From Chthonomonadaceae bacterium (lineage in GTDB: Bacteria; Armatimonadota; Chthonomonadetes; Chthonomonadales; Chthonomonadaceae): DNA of 57,728 nucleotides. The stretch covers positions 1-57,728 of the forward strand of contig JANWZQ010000164.1 in assembly GCA_025054835.1 (NCBI GenBank), read 5' to 3'. The notes under the pieces were generated by a model. It searched no databases. It had not been told where the DNA came from and was given only the letters and a program-made list of their open reading frames with translations. The translations under genes and the position numbers were made by a program. Positions 36,411-46,148 of this stretch are shown here, one piece after another (position 1 is the first letter of the stretch; each line of letters begins with the position of its first letter).

Positions 36411-38036
36411 ATGTCCCGGCAACCAGACGGAACACGACGTGCCCTCATCAGCGTCTCCAATAAAACCGGCCTCATCCCCTTCGCGCAGGGTCTCATCCAG
36501 CTTGGCTTCCAGATCCTCTCCACAGGAGGCACGGCCCGTACCCTCCGCGACGCGCAGATCCCGGTCACTGACGTCGAGCAAATCACCGGATTTCCCGAGA
36601 TGCTCGACGGGCGCGTTAAAACCCTCCACCCGGCAGTCCACGGAGGCATCCTCGCCGACCGGAGCAAGCCCGATCACCTGCAGGCTATCGCGCAACAGGG
36701 CATCGCCCCCATCGATCTCGTCTGCGTTAACCTCTATCCCTTCACCACCACCGTCGCCCGACCGGACGTCACGCTGGAAGAGGCCATCGAGAACATCGAC
36801 ATCGGCTGCCCCGCCATGATCCGATCGGCGGCCAAAAACCACACCAGCGTCATCGTAGTAGTACATCCGGAGGACTACACAGCACTTCTGACCGAACTGC
36901 AGGCGCACAACGGCGACGTCACGCCTGCCACGCGCCGCGCTCTGGCCGTCAAGGCCTTCGAGCACACCGCGCAGTACGACGCACACATCAGCGCATGGAT
37001 GCGCCAGCGCTTCCTTACAGAGCCCGACTCGACCACCGACAGCGCCCCGTTCCCGCAGGAGCTCACTCTGGCCCTCCACAAGGTGCAGGACTGCCGCTAC
37101 GGCGAGAACCCCCATCAGAAAGCTGCCTTCTACGTCCAGCAAAACCTCACCGAGCCCTGCGTCGCCACCGCGCAGCAGATCCATGGCAAAGAGCTCTCGT
37201 TCAACAATCTCTACGACCTGAATGCCGCGCTGGAAACCGCCAAAGAGTTCAGTGAAGAGCCCCGGCCCGCCGCAGTCATCATCAAGCACGCCAACCCCTG
37301 TGGCGTTGCCCTCGGGGACACCCTCGCCGAAGCTTTTCAGAAAGCCCGTGAGGCCGATCCCGTATCCGCCTTCGGAGGGATCCTTGCCGTGACACAACCC
37401 ATCGACGTCGCCACTGCCGAAGAGATCACCGGCAGAAACACCTTCTTCGAGGCCATCATCGCGCCCGGGTACGCGCCAGAAACCATTCCCATCCTGACCG
37501 AACGCAAAAAATGGGGAGCCAGTCTGCGCCTGCTGCAGGTCGACCCGCTCCACGGATGGCGTGCGAAAACCACTGCTACCGGCTACGACTTCAAACGCAT
37601 CACCGGTGGACTGCTCCTGCAGACCCCCGATCACCACGAACTCACCCCGGATGCCCTGCAAACCGTCACCGAACGCGCCCCGACAGAGGAAGAACTGCAG
37701 GAACTGCTCTTTGCCTACCGGGTGGTCAAACACGTCCGGAGTAACGCCATTGTCCTCAGTCGAAACCGACAGACCATCGGCGTGGGCGCAGGACAGATGA
37801 ATCGCGTGCAATCGGTACGCATTGCTGTGGAGCAGGCCGGGCAGAAAGCCCGTGGCGCCGTCATGGCCTCCGATGCCTTCTTCCCCTTCCCGGATGGCCC
37901 GGAGGTCGCCGCACAGGCCGGCATCACCGCGATCATCCAGCCGGGGGGCTCTGTCAAAGACGCAGAGACCATTGCCGTGGCCAATCGCTGCGGCATCGCC
38001 ATGGTCTTCACTGGCGTGCGGCACTTCCTCCACTGA
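36411..38036 (+). CDS. purH: Bifunctional AICAR formyltransferase/IMP cyclohydrolase
   Basis: A 541-residue enzyme catalysing the last two steps of IMP synthesis. The N-terminal cyclohydrolase domain (methylglyoxal-synthase fold, about 8-200) shows [29 protein letters not shown] and [18 protein letters not shown]. The C-terminal transformylase domain has [27 protein letters not shown] and [11 protein letters not shown]. It ends FTGVRHFLH, the usual PurH C-terminus (RHFRH or similar). The ATG has a strong AAAGGAG site. Its own promoter and ZTP riboswitch place it under purine-intermediate control. It converges with the oxidoreductase gene after 15 bases. Confidence 0.95.
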   Translation: MSRQPDGTRRALISVSNKTGLIPFAQGLIQLGFQILSTGGTARTLRDAQIPVTDVEQITGFPEMLDGRVKTLHPAVHGGILADRSKPDHLQAIAQQGIAPIDLVCVNLYPFTTTVARPDVTLEEAIENIDIGCPAMIRSAAKNHTSVIVVVHPEDYTALLTELQAHNGDVTPATRRALAVKAFEHTAQYDAHISAWMRQRFLTEPDSTTDSAPFPQELTLALHKVQDCRYGENPHQKAAFYVQQNLTEPCVATAQQIHGKELSFNNLYDLNAALETAKEFSEEPRPAAVIIKHANPCGVALGDTLAEAFQKAREADPVSAFGGILAVTQPIDVATAEEITGRNTFFEAIIAPGYAPETIPILTERKKWGASLRLLQVDPLHGWRAKTTATGYDFKRITGGLLLQTPDHHELTPDALQTVTERAPTEEELQELLFAYRVVKHVRSNAIVLSRNRQTIGVGAGQMNRVQSVRIAVEQAGQKARGAVMASDAFFPFPDGPEVAAQAGITAIIQPGGSVKDAETIAVANRCGIAMVFTGVRHFLH

Positions 38037-38051
38037 GTCCCATCCGTACCG

Positions 38052-39233
38052 CTAGGCGCCGGACGTACCGAACCGATGCGGTCGGTACGGGGCCAGCAGC
38101 GAAGGCACACGCCCCAGAACAATCTGCTCCGCCAGCAAACGCGCCAGCAGCGGTGCCAGCGTCACCGCACTGTGCGCCACGGCCACAAAAACCTCGCGCA
38201 CTTCTGGCAGATCGCCCACAATCGGGCGCCCATCCGCCGGGAAAGGGCGCAGGCACACCCGGGCCTGCGCCTCCCGCTCTGCCATCGAGGCCAGACCCGG
38301 CAGCACATCGGCAACCCGGGCTAGCAGGCGAGACGGCGCGCCCCGCACTGTTTCCTCCCGGATCTCCTGCTGCAACTCCCGATCCAGATCCTCCGCGCCC
38401 ACCAGCACTCCTCCGGAGGCAGTTGGGCGCAGATGCAGCCCCCCGGAGTCCGGCGGGTACAGCACGCGATGAATCAGTCCGGAAGCGCTCTCCGGAGCCG
38501 TCTCCACCAGTATCCCGGGCGCAGATCGAAGCGGGATCCACTGCCCTGCGGCCGGCCCGATCAGCTGCGACGCGATGACCGGTGTCTGCACACCTGCGGC
38601 CAGCACCAGCGCCGACGTGCTGATCCCGCGCTCCGGCGTCTTCACCTGGGCAATCCGCCGCGTCGAGTCCAGCACAAACGCGATGGCCGGTGTGTACTCA
38701 TATACGATTGCTCCGCGCCGCCGGGCAATATCGATCAGCAGCCGTGTGAAGCGCACAGTATCCAGCCAGCGATCCATTGGAGCAAAAAGACCGATCAACG
38801 GCGGCACGCCCCTGCCCCGGAACGTGACAGCGCGGGGTTCCAGCGCCAGGATCTCCCCGGTGTTCAACAGAGCTACCGGGTAGCCCCAGCCCTGCAACCG
38901 GGAGGCCATCCCCATGAGACGCTCCCGCCCGACCGCATCCTCCTCCGGCACCCAGAACAACGCGCCCCCCTCACGCAACCCGATCTGCTCTGCTCCCCAC
39001 TCCAGTGCCAGCGCATCATAACAGGCCATTGCACGCGCATGCAACCGGTGCTGCGTCTCCTCTGCCGTCTTCGAGGTTGCGTTGATCCACCCGAACCCAC
39101 TGCCCGTTGCGCCACTGGCGAAAGCGTGCGCCTCCAGCAGAACCACGCGCTGGTGCCGTTGCGTCAGCTCGTAAGTCAGCGCGGCCCCCAGGATCCCTCC
39201 ACCCACAATCACCACATCCGCCAGCTCTGCCAT
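38052..39233 (-). CDS. FAD-dependent oxidoreductase (D-amino acid oxidase/DAO family)
   Basis: A 393-residue flavoprotein with the N-terminal dinucleotide-binding motif [17 protein letters not shown] (GxGxxG at 11-16), then a Glu for ribose (LLEAHAF) and the DAO block GSGFGWINA. Near the C-terminus is [15 protein letters not shown] followed by [22 protein letters not shown], which closes the FAD site. The family includes glycine oxidase (ThiO), DadA and sarcosine oxidase-like enzymes. No thiamine genes are near, so ThiO is not supported, and the substrate is unknown. It probably acts in the cytoplasm on a primary or secondary amine. Confidence 0.8.
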   Translation of the reverse strand: MAELADVVIVGGGILGAALTYELTQRHQRVVLLEAHAFASGATGSGFGWINATSKTAEETQHRLHARAMACYDALALEWGAEQIGLREGGALFWVPEEDAVGRERLMGMASRLQGWGYPVALLNTGEILALEPRAVTFRGRGVPPLIGLFAPMDRWLDTVRFTRLLIDIARRRGAIVYEYTPAIAFVLDSTRRIAQVKTPERGISTSALVLAAGVQTPVIASQLIGPAAGQWIPLRSAPGILVETAPESASGLIHRVLYPPDSGGLHLRPTASGGVLVGAEDLDRELQQEIREETVRGAPSRLLARVADVLPGLASMAEREAQARVCLRPFPADGRPIVGDLPEVREVFVAVAHSAVTLAPLLARLLAEQIVLGRVPSLLAPYRPHRFGTSGA

Positions 39234-39334
39234 GGCTCTCCGCTACCCCTGTGGTTGTCCCGCTTCACAGGCACACCGTGCCAGCAAGGAAAAGATCCCC
39301 TGCAAGGCGAAATTACCCCACACTCTTCCTGAGA

Positions 39335-41368
39335 ATGCATAGCACGCAAGAGGTCTCTCGCCCCGTGAGTGAACACCCGCAGAAGCCCGATGAAAGGCCC
39401 GCTACCCCGATGATGGTCACGCAGGATCCTCCGCCCCGCCCGCGCATGGTCACGGCGCGCGCAGTCCTGCTGGCCCTGATCCTGATGCCCCTCAATGCCC
39501 ACTGGGTTATCTGCATGGAAGTGATCCGGTACTCCGGTCACCCCACCACCATCTCCCTCTTCTTCAACGTCGTATTCCTGCTGACCGTACTCCTGCTCCT
39601 GAACGGGCTTCTGAAGCGCCTCGCGCCCCGTCACGCACTGGCCCCCGGAGAACTTCTCACGATCTACATCATGCTGGCGCTCGGCTCCGCCATCGCCGGG
39701 CACGACATGATCGAGGTGCTCACACCCATCCTGTCGCACGCGCACTACTTCGCGCGCCCCGAAAACGGCTGGGCCAACGACATCCTGCCCTACCTCCCTC
39801 CGTGGCTCACCGTCTCCGATCCCCGCGCCCTGCGGGAGTTCTACACCGGCACCGGTTCCTTCTATCAGCCGCACAACCTGCGTGCGTGGGGCATTCCCGT
39901 GCTCTGGTGGACGCTCTTCTTCGTGCTCCTCGGCTTCATCATGCTCTGCATCAACACCCTGCTCCGCCGGCAATGGACCGAGAGCGAGCGTCTCTCTTAC
40001 CCTCTGGTCACGCTGCCGCTGGAAATGGTCAACCCCCGCACACAGCTGTTTCGATCCCGGCTCTTCTGGGCAGGCTTCGCCCTCGCAGCCCTGCTCGAAC
40101 TCTGGAACGGATTTGCCTACCTCTATCCGCAGATCCCATCCCTGCCCCTGAAACGCAGTGGCGCCATGCAGGACCTCAATAACTACATCACTACCCCCCC
40201 GTGGAACGCCATCGGATGGACCCCTGTCGCCGTCTACCCGTTCGGCATCGCGCTGGGAATGCTCCTGCCCGTCGACCTGCTCTTCTCCGCATGGTTCTTC
40301 GCATGGGTCTGGCGCCTGGAGCGCGTGTTCGGCGCGGCGTCAGGCTACGCGGAAATCCCCGGCTTCCCCTACGTGGAAGAGCAATCCTTCGGCGCCTACA
40401 TCGGCCTGGCTGTGTTTGCCCTCTGGACCAGTCGGGGCCACTTCGTACGTATCTGGCGCGGACTGTGGAGTCGTGGAGTCGACCTGAACGATCGAGAGGA
40501 ACCGTTGCCCTACCGGTGGGCTGCATTCGGGCTGCTGATGGCCAGCATCGCCCTGTTCGCGTTCTGCCGGGCCTGCAGGATGTCACCCCTCTGGATCCTT
40601 GCCTGCTTCACCATCTACTTCGCGCTGGCCATTGCCATCACACGCATGCGCGCCGAACTCGGGCCGCCGGCACATGACCTCCATCGCGCAGGACCCGACA
40701 GCATCCTGCCTGCCGTGTTCCCATCCAACCAGATCCCGCGCGCGGATCTGGCAATGTTCTCGCTCTTCTACGGGTTCAATCGCGCCTATCGTTCGCACCC
40801 GATGCCGGTGCAACTGGAGGGGTTCAAGATCGCGGAACGCGTCGGGGGAAACTATCGCTGGCTCTTCTGGGCCATGCTCCTCGCAATCGCGTGGGGGGCG
40901 CTCTCCGCCTTCTGGGCCGACCTGCACCAGACCTACCAGGTCGGAGCCGCAGAAAAGGTCGCTCCGCCCAACGTGCAACTGATCTTCGGCAGCGAGCCGT
41001 GGAACCGCATGGCCACGTGGGTACGCTCCCCCAATACACCCATGCAGCGCAACAACATCACGATCGCCATCACCACAGGCTTCTTCCTGACGCTGTTGCT
41101 CAACTCGCTGCGCGTGCGCCTCTCGTGGTTCCCATTTCATCCTGTGGGCTACGCGGTCTCCAGCTCATGGTCCCTCAGCCTGCTCTGGCTGCCCCTGTTC
41201 ATCGCATGGGTCGTCAAAGCGCTCATCCTCCGCTACGGAGGCCTGCGCACCTACCGCCAGACGCTCCCCTTCTTCCTCGGGGTCATCCTGGGCGAATGCG
41301 TCCTCGGGAGCCTCTGGATGCTCATCGGCATTGTCCTGCGCATCCCCACCTACGCCTTCTGGCCCTAG
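39335..41368 (+). CDS. Large polytopic membrane protein, DUF6785/DUF6784-like
   Basis: A 677-residue integral membrane protein with roughly 12-14 hydrophobic segments. The N-terminal tail (1-35) is polar, and the first segment is RAVLLALILMPLNAHWVI. Recognisable blocks include PGELLTIYIMLALGSAIAGHD, RRQWTESERLSYPLVTLPLE and RMRAELGPPAHDLH. They match my memory of the DUF6785/6784 family found mainly in Armatimonadota- and Planctomycetes-like genomes, distantly similar to oligopeptide transporters. Function is not established. The ATG at 39335 lacks a good ribosome site; a GTG ten codons later is an alternative. It diverges from the FAD oxidoreductase. Confidence 0.65.
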   Translation: MHSTQEVSRPVSEHPQKPDERPATPMMVTQDPPPRPRMVTARAVLLALILMPLNAHWVICMEVIRYSGHPTTISLFFNVVFLLTVLLLLNGLLKRLAPRHALAPGELLTIYIMLALGSAIAGHDMIEVLTPILSHAHYFARPENGWANDILPYLPPWLTVSDPRALREFYTGTGSFYQPHNLRAWGIPVLWWTLFFVLLGFIMLCINTLLRRQWTESERLSYPLVTLPLEMVNPRTQLFRSRLFWAGFALAALLELWNGFAYLYPQIPSLPLKRSGAMQDLNNYITTPPWNAIGWTPVAVYPFGIALGMLLPVDLLFSAWFFAWVWRLERVFGAASGYAEIPGFPYVEEQSFGAYIGLAVFALWTSRGHFVRIWRGLWSRGVDLNDREEPLPYRWAAFGLLMASIALFAFCRACRMSPLWILACFTIYFALAIAITRMRAELGPPAHDLHRAGPDSILPAVFPSNQIPRADLAMFSLFYGFNRAYRSHPMPVQLEGFKIAERVGGNYRWLFWAMLLAIAWGALSAFWADLHQTYQVGAAEKVAPPNVQLIFGSEPWNRMATWVRSPNTPMQRNNITIAITTGFFLTLLLNSLRVRLSWFPFHPVGYAVSSSWSLSLLWLPLFIAWVVKALILRYGGLRTYRQTLPFFLGVILGECVLGSLWMLIGIVLRIPTYAFWP

Positions 41369-41412
41369 TGACCCCGGGCTCCTGCAACGACCCGCGCGGC
41401 GCAGGACCGTAT

Positions 41413-42876
41413 CTAACGGCCCGCCAGCATCACCGTCCAGTAACCGCGATAATGGGCCACACCGATCTCGGTAAAGTTGGGATCCATCAGGTTCCGCCGG
41501 CTCTCCACACTCTGGTTCATCCAGGCCTGTACCACGCTGCGCGGCGTCTGGAACCCCGAGGCGATGTTCTCCGCAACACGCTCTGCCGGATGACCGGTGT
41601 CCTGCACACGGTCCCATGGCCGGGACCCATCGGAACCAACATGCTCGCAGAACGCGCCACTCGCCATATCCCGTGTGTGCCGGAGCGCGGCGCGGGTCAG
41701 CAGGTCATTGCGCACCAGTTCCGACAGGCCTCGCTGACGGCGCAGAGCGTTGATCTCCCGGATCACCTCGATTGCCTGCGGATCCTCGGGCAGAGGCGAC
41801 AACCCTTCCTGAGCCACAGGAGGCTTCGCAGGCGTATCCTGCGCTGAAATCTCCATCGGGGCCTCTGCGCCCTGCTCCGGCTCCATGTCCACCGGCATCG
41901 GGTTCGGAGAGGCATCGTTCTGCGCCACACTGTTGCGCGCAGCCAGCCGCAGGGCAATCTGCCGCTCCGTCAGGCCGGGAGCCACCACGCGCGCCAGAAG
42001 CGCGCGATCCTTGCCCCGGTCCTTACCGAGCACCGTAACGGGCGTTCCCGGCGTGATGTCGGCCAGCGTGGGTTCGTACGCCTCCGCACCCGGGATCTGC
42101 ACGCGCACATCCTTCAGCAACACGTAGCGCCGGGTAGGCCTCACGATCGGAACCGCCTTTTTGCCCGGGCGTGTCTCCGCCGCAAGGTTGAGCACGATCC
42201 GATCCCCCTGAATGCTGAGCACCGAGCCGTCCAGACGCATCTCACCCGGCTCCGGCCTCATCTCCGGAAACGGCAGGTTGACCACGGGCTCCTTGATGCG
42301 CCGCGCCTTCCGCAACGACAGATGCGGATTGATGTGCTGGCGCTGATACTGCAACTCGAAGTGCAGGTGCGGCGCGGTAGTCTCCGCGTTCCCGCTATTG
42401 CCCACATAGCCGATCAACTGCCCGGCCCGCACCCGATCCCCGCTCCGCAGGCCCGCAGCGAACGCGTAGAAGTCACCGCCTGCCCCATCATTGGTGCCGG
42501 GCGTGTCGTTGTTCACATGCACGTACACGGCGGTCCATCCATCATCGCTGTGCAGATAGATGTGATTGCCCGCCGTGCCATGCCCGGTGTAGAAGTACAC
42601 GGTGCCATCAAACACCGCAACCAGAGGCGTCATCTTGGGGGCCATCAGGTCCTGACCCATGTGACGGCGTCGCCCCCCATCCCGGGGAGCGCCATACGTA
42701 TCGGACCAGCGGACGTTGTACAGCACCGGAAAGATCATGGAGACCATCTTTGGCGGTGGCGCCGGGCGGCTCGCATCCGGAAAGGTGGGCAGCGGGGCCG
42801 GATCGTCCGCACACAGAGCAGGCGTTGCAAGAACACCGATCATCAGGACCAGCAACAGGCTCGGGGCACAACGCAT
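41413..42876 (-). CDS. Exported M23 metallopeptidase fused to a CAP/SCP domain
   Basis: A 487-residue secreted protein. After a signal peptide (1-22) comes an M23/LytM domain (about 45-190) with intact zinc residues: His72 and Asp76 (HMGQD), His120 (VYVHVN) and His172 (HLHFE). A middle region (about 200-330) is beta-rich and may be SH3-like. A low-complexity linker leads to a CAP/SCP domain (about 370-487; LTRAALRHTRDMA, FCEHVGSDG, VAENIASGF, NLMDPNFTEIGVAHY). M23 enzymes cut peptide bridges in peptidoglycan; CAP domains have varied roles. The second of two close ATGs (42876) has the best spacing to AGGAGG. The gap 42877-43133 holds no gene. Confidence 0.87.
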   Translation of the reverse strand: MRCAPSLLLVLMIGVLATPALCADDPAPLPTFPDASRPAPPPKMVSMIFPVLYNVRWSDTYGAPRDGGRRRHMGQDLMAPKMTPLVAVFDGTVYFYTGHGTAGNHIYLHSDDGWTAVYVHVNNDTPGTNDGAGGDFYAFAAGLRSGDRVRAGQLIGYVGNSGNAETTAPHLHFELQYQRQHINPHLSLRKARRIKEPVVNLPFPEMRPEPGEMRLDGSVLSIQGDRIVLNLAAETRPGKKAVPIVRPTRRYVLLKDVRVQIPGAEAYEPTLADITPGTPVTVLGKDRGKDRALLARVVAPGLTERQIALRLAARNSVAQNDASPNPMPVDMEPEQGAEAPMEISAQDTPAKPPVAQEGLSPLPEDPQAIEVIREINALRRQRGLSELVRNDLLTRAALRHTRDMASGAFCEHVGSDGSRPWDRVQDTGHPAERVAENIASGFQTPRSVVQAWMNQSVESRRNLMDPNFTEIGVAHYRGYWTVMLAGR

Positions 42877-43133
42877 CGGCATCTCCTCCTGAAATAGCGC
42901 GACGCATGCAGGAACGGGAGCGGCTGACACGACCATGCTGTGCCTCCGCTCCTCCACTGGCAACCAGCGTAACTCTGCCGCACGAGAGCAGGACCTGCAC
43001 CTGCAGACGATCGCACGTACTGCCCCGTGACAGCGCGCTGGCCACACAAGGGCCCTGCATCCGGGCACATCCATGCTATAATCGGCAATCAGGCCCCTTC
43101 ACGCAGAGGGGGCATACGGGTCATCGGGCCCTG

Positions 43134-45851
43134 TTACGACTCTGCAGTCCGGGTCCCCCTCTCGGGAGACCCTTCAGGTTCGGGGAGAAAGGCGCGCAGT
43201 GGTGCCACCACAGCCTCAACGCCCCCGATCAACGTGCGGCGCTCTGGCGACTCTGGCACCTGCTGCACGCCCAGCAAAGGAAAGATCTGATCGCTCCAGC
43301 AGGAAGTGCTCCGGCGGTTCACAGAGAGGTTCCCGCTCAGTACCAGGTGTTCCCGGGCGCGCGTCATTGCCACGTACAGCACACGCGTATGCTCTTCCGC
43401 CTCGGCCAGCTGGCGCTCCCTGTCGATAGCGCGATACGCCAGGTTCTCCCGGCCGTGGAGCCGGGCCCCGATCGCCATACGGTGGGGATCACACACAAAC
43501 GGGTCACGCCACCGGTGGCTCAATCCGCGCGACAGGTCCGCCAGAAAGACCACCGGAAACTCCAGCCCCTTGGCACTGTGAATGGTGATCAAACGCACCA
43601 CGTCCGATGCCTCCTCCTCGACCGGTGCATCGCCCTCCCGGTCCGCGAGCTTCTCCAGATCCCGCACACGCCGGATGAACTCGGACACCCCGATCACTGG
43701 ATCGTGATGCGCCATCTGCACCAGCTTGCGCACATTGGCCAGACGCCGCCGCCCATTGGGACGGATCAGGAGACGCACGTCGTACTGAAAGCGCGCGATC
43801 AAGCGTTCCAGCAGCAGCCCGACCAGCAACCGATCTTCCTCGGCGCGCAGTTCCTCCACGGCCTGCAGGAACCAGTTCAGGCGCTCGCGCTCGTCTTCCG
43901 GCAGCGTGTCGTCCTCCAGCAAAGCCGGGAGCGCGAGGTAGAGCGGTTGACGTTGCCCTCCCCGCTCCGCGGTGCGGGTCAGGCGTATGAGGGTGTCCAC
44001 GCTCACGCCGGCGAACGGCGAGCGCAATGCAGCCACCAGTGCAACATCGTTCAGGGGCGTGTCGATCACGGTCAACAGGTTGACCACGTCCCGGATTTCC
44101 TGCCGCGCGTAGTAGCCCCTCCCGCCACCAACCACAAAGTACGGCACGCCCTGCCGCGTGAATGCCCGCTCGTACTCCTGAATATCGGTCAGGGCGCGCA
44201 GCAACACCGCAATGTCCCGGTAACGCACCGGCTGTCCGCACCGCGGATCAGAGCGATGCGTCAGGAACAGCTCCTGCTGCTCCACCATACGCCGGATCCG
44301 CGCCGCCAGAGCGGCGGCCTCCAGCGGTACATAGTCTCGCCGCGACATGTCCTGCGTGATCAGGATCTCCACGCTCGGCACAGGCTTCCCGGCGAACGCT
44401 GCGCCGCACTGCATTGGAAGAAAGGGAGGCGATGCATCGCGCCATGCCTGCTGGAAAATGGTCTCTACAACACGCAGCAGCTCCGGGCGAGAACGGAAGT
44501 TCACCTGCAGGGCCACGTGCGCGCCCCGATCACCTTCCCGGAACTGGCGTTCCATCTGCTGAAAGAGTGTGACCCGGGCGTGCCGGAAGCCATAGATCGA
44601 TTGCTGCGCGTCGCCAACCACAAACAGCCAGTTACATCCCGGCGCATGCAGGAGCTCGATCAGACGCATCTGCAGCGGGTTCGTGTCCTGAAACTCATCG
44701 ACCAGCAGATGCCGGAACTTGCGGCGGTAGCGATCGCGCACCTCCGGATACGCCTCCAGAAGATATACCGGCTCGGCCTGCAGATCATCCGAGTCGAGCC
44801 GGCACAGGCGACGCTTCTCCTCCGTGTAGGTCTGCCAGACCTGCAGGATCAACTGCCACATGGCGTGCGTGTGCGCCGCCGTCTCGCTCTCCACATCCGG
44901 AGGCACTTCCAGCAGCGCCTGCACCTTCTGGCAGGCCTCCCGGATCCGGTAGAAGTACGGGAGCGCCTGCTCCTCTCCGGGCGCTGCACCCCGCCGCGGG
45001 CGTACCCGGCTCGCCGCCTGCAGGATGGCTGGAAGCGCCCGAAGCGTGTCCTGCACACAGGCGTCCCGGCGCAGGTGCGCCTTGCGATCCTCGATCGCCT
45101 GAAAAGCCGTCTGTAGCGCGCCCGTCAGCGTATGCCGGGCCCGCTTCAACACCCGGTAACAGGCACCGATCTCCGAGAGCACCGGATGCAGGGCAGCACG
45201 AACCGGATCCAGAGCGCGGATTGCTGTGGCATCCGGCCCGCGCAGAACATGTTCCTCCACTTCAGAGAGGCGAACCCCTGCTCCCCGGAGCGCCGCAAGG
45301 ATCTCCTCGGTGTTGCGGGCCAGAACGCTCAGGCGGTCCCCCTCCAGATCGCTCTGGGACTGGATCTGCGTGACCAGTTCGGTGATCTCCGGATCGTTCT
45401 CTGTGAACGCTCTGGCGACGACCTGATCGAACGCCTGACGCATCAGGCGTCGGGCCTGTGCCTCGTCCATCACGCGGAACTGTGGATCGACCCCGGCCTC
45501 GAACGGGTTCTCCTGCAGGAGGCGCAGGCCGAACCCATGGATGGTGCTGATGTAAGCGTTCTCGATCTGGCGACGCTCCGCGGTCATGCCGCGCGCCTCC
45601 AGCGCCGCCGCAATGCGGGATTTCATCTCGCGCGTGGCCCTGTCTGTAAAAGTGATCACCAGAATGTCATCAACCCCGGCGCGCATCTCCGGGGGTAGCG
45701 TGCCCGCGCTGCTTTCCGTGATCAGGCGCAGGAAGCGCTCCACCAGCACACGCGTTTTTCCGGACCCCGCCCCGGCCACCACGCACAGGTCGGCGTTGAT
45801 GCGAACCGCGCGCTCCTGATCTGCCGTGAAATGGGGTGACACCTGTTCCAT
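43134..45851 (-). CDS. UvrD/AddA-like superfamily 1 helicase without a nuclease domain
   Basis: A 905-residue SF1A helicase with motifs in order: Q-motif FTADQERAV, Walker A AGAGSGKT (26-33), TFTDRATREMKSRI, DEFQDTNPLQ (motif II), GDAQQSIYGFRHA (III), NFRSRPELL (IV), TIHSAKGLEFPVVFLADL (V) and VLYVAMTRAREHL (VI). Long insertions and the Ia/Ib pattern are closest to AddA of AddAB, which processes double-strand breaks. AddA proteins usually run to about 1200 residues with a C-terminal PD-(D/E)xK nuclease; this one ends about 100 residues after motif VI. No addB is adjacent. A structured repeat lies in its leader. Confidence 0.87.
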   Translation of the reverse strand: MEQVSPHFTADQERAVRINADLCVVAGAGSGKTRVLVERFLRLITESSAGTLPPEMRAGVDDILVITFTDRATREMKSRIAAALEARGMTAERRQIENAYISTIHGFGLRLLQENPFEAGVDPQFRVMDEAQARRLMRQAFDQVVARAFTENDPEITELVTQIQSQSDLEGDRLSVLARNTEEILAALRGAGVRLSEVEEHVLRGPDATAIRALDPVRAALHPVLSEIGACYRVLKRARHTLTGALQTAFQAIEDRKAHLRRDACVQDTLRALPAILQAASRVRPRRGAAPGEEQALPYFYRIREACQKVQALLEVPPDVESETAAHTHAMWQLILQVWQTYTEEKRRLCRLDSDDLQAEPVYLLEAYPEVRDRYRRKFRHLLVDEFQDTNPLQMRLIELLHAPGCNWLFVVGDAQQSIYGFRHARVTLFQQMERQFREGDRGAHVALQVNFRSRPELLRVVETIFQQAWRDASPPFLPMQCGAAFAGKPVPSVEILITQDMSRRDYVPLEAAALAARIRRMVEQQELFLTHRSDPRCGQPVRYRDIAVLLRALTDIQEYERAFTRQGVPYFVVGGGRGYYARQEIRDVVNLLTVIDTPLNDVALVAALRSPFAGVSVDTLIRLTRTAERGGQRQPLYLALPALLEDDTLPEDERERLNWFLQAVEELRAEEDRLLVGLLLERLIARFQYDVRLLIRPNGRRRLANVRKLVQMAHHDPVIGVSEFIRRVRDLEKLADREGDAPVEEEASDVVRLITIHSAKGLEFPVVFLADLSRGLSHRWRDPFVCDPHRMAIGARLHGRENLAYRAIDRERQLAEAEEHTRVLYVAMTRAREHLVLSGNLSVNRRSTSCWSDQIFPLLGVQQVPESPERRTLIGGVEAVVAPLRAFLPEPEGSPERGTRTAES

Positions 45852-45865
45852 GGCCAGTGATTGTA

Positions 45866-45966
45866 CCCCTCTTATTTCCGCACTTCCGACAGGGGTTCCT
45901 GTGAAGAGGGGAGCCGCGAAGCGGGAGCTGTCCCCCTATCGTTGCGGCCTCCGGAAATAAGCGGGG
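45866..45966 (-). other. Structured inverted-repeat element in the leader of the helicase gene
   Basis: CTTATTTCCG (45871-45880) pairs perfectly with CGGAAATAAG (45952-45961). One mismatch further out, CCCC (45866-45869) pairs with GGGG (45963-45966). Inside are two further hairpins: ACAGG/CCTGT with CTTC/GAAG (about 45883-45906), and GGGG/CCCC enclosing CCGC-GAA-GCGG (about 45908-45935). Together these form a three-way junction. The outer arm ends 15 bases before the helicase ATG and includes the purine-rich AGGGG that could be its ribosome site. I recognise no known RNA family. The rest of the gap to 46148 holds no gene. Confidence 0.5.
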
Positions 45967-46148
45967 GCGCCCGGCCAGATACTGTTCCAAAAAAAGTGAA
46001 CAAAAGTACACATTTTTGCGACAAATACAGTAGGTCACACGACCGGATACCCTGCGTGATATGGCAGGATTTCGCCGGTGTGAGGGACAACAGTAGCCCC
46101 ACGAACGTTTTCCGTGCGTGCATTCCATGGAACGGAAGGTGAACCGGC

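Noticed and set aside
38037-38051. A terminator between convergent purH and the FAD oxidoreductase
   Set aside because: The CCGTACCG/CGGTACGG pair there has no T-run and spans coding sequence of the oxidoreductase; not convincing.
38052-39233. Glycine oxidase ThiO as the specific identity of the FAD oxidoreductase
   Set aside because: No thiamine biosynthesis genes are nearby and no substrate-specific residues can be argued from sequence; only the DAO family call is supported.
42750-45116. A 788-codon plus-strand open frame opposite the helicase
   Set aside because: The minus-strand frame contains every SF1 helicase motif; the plus frame is Arg/His/Gln-rich shadow sequence.
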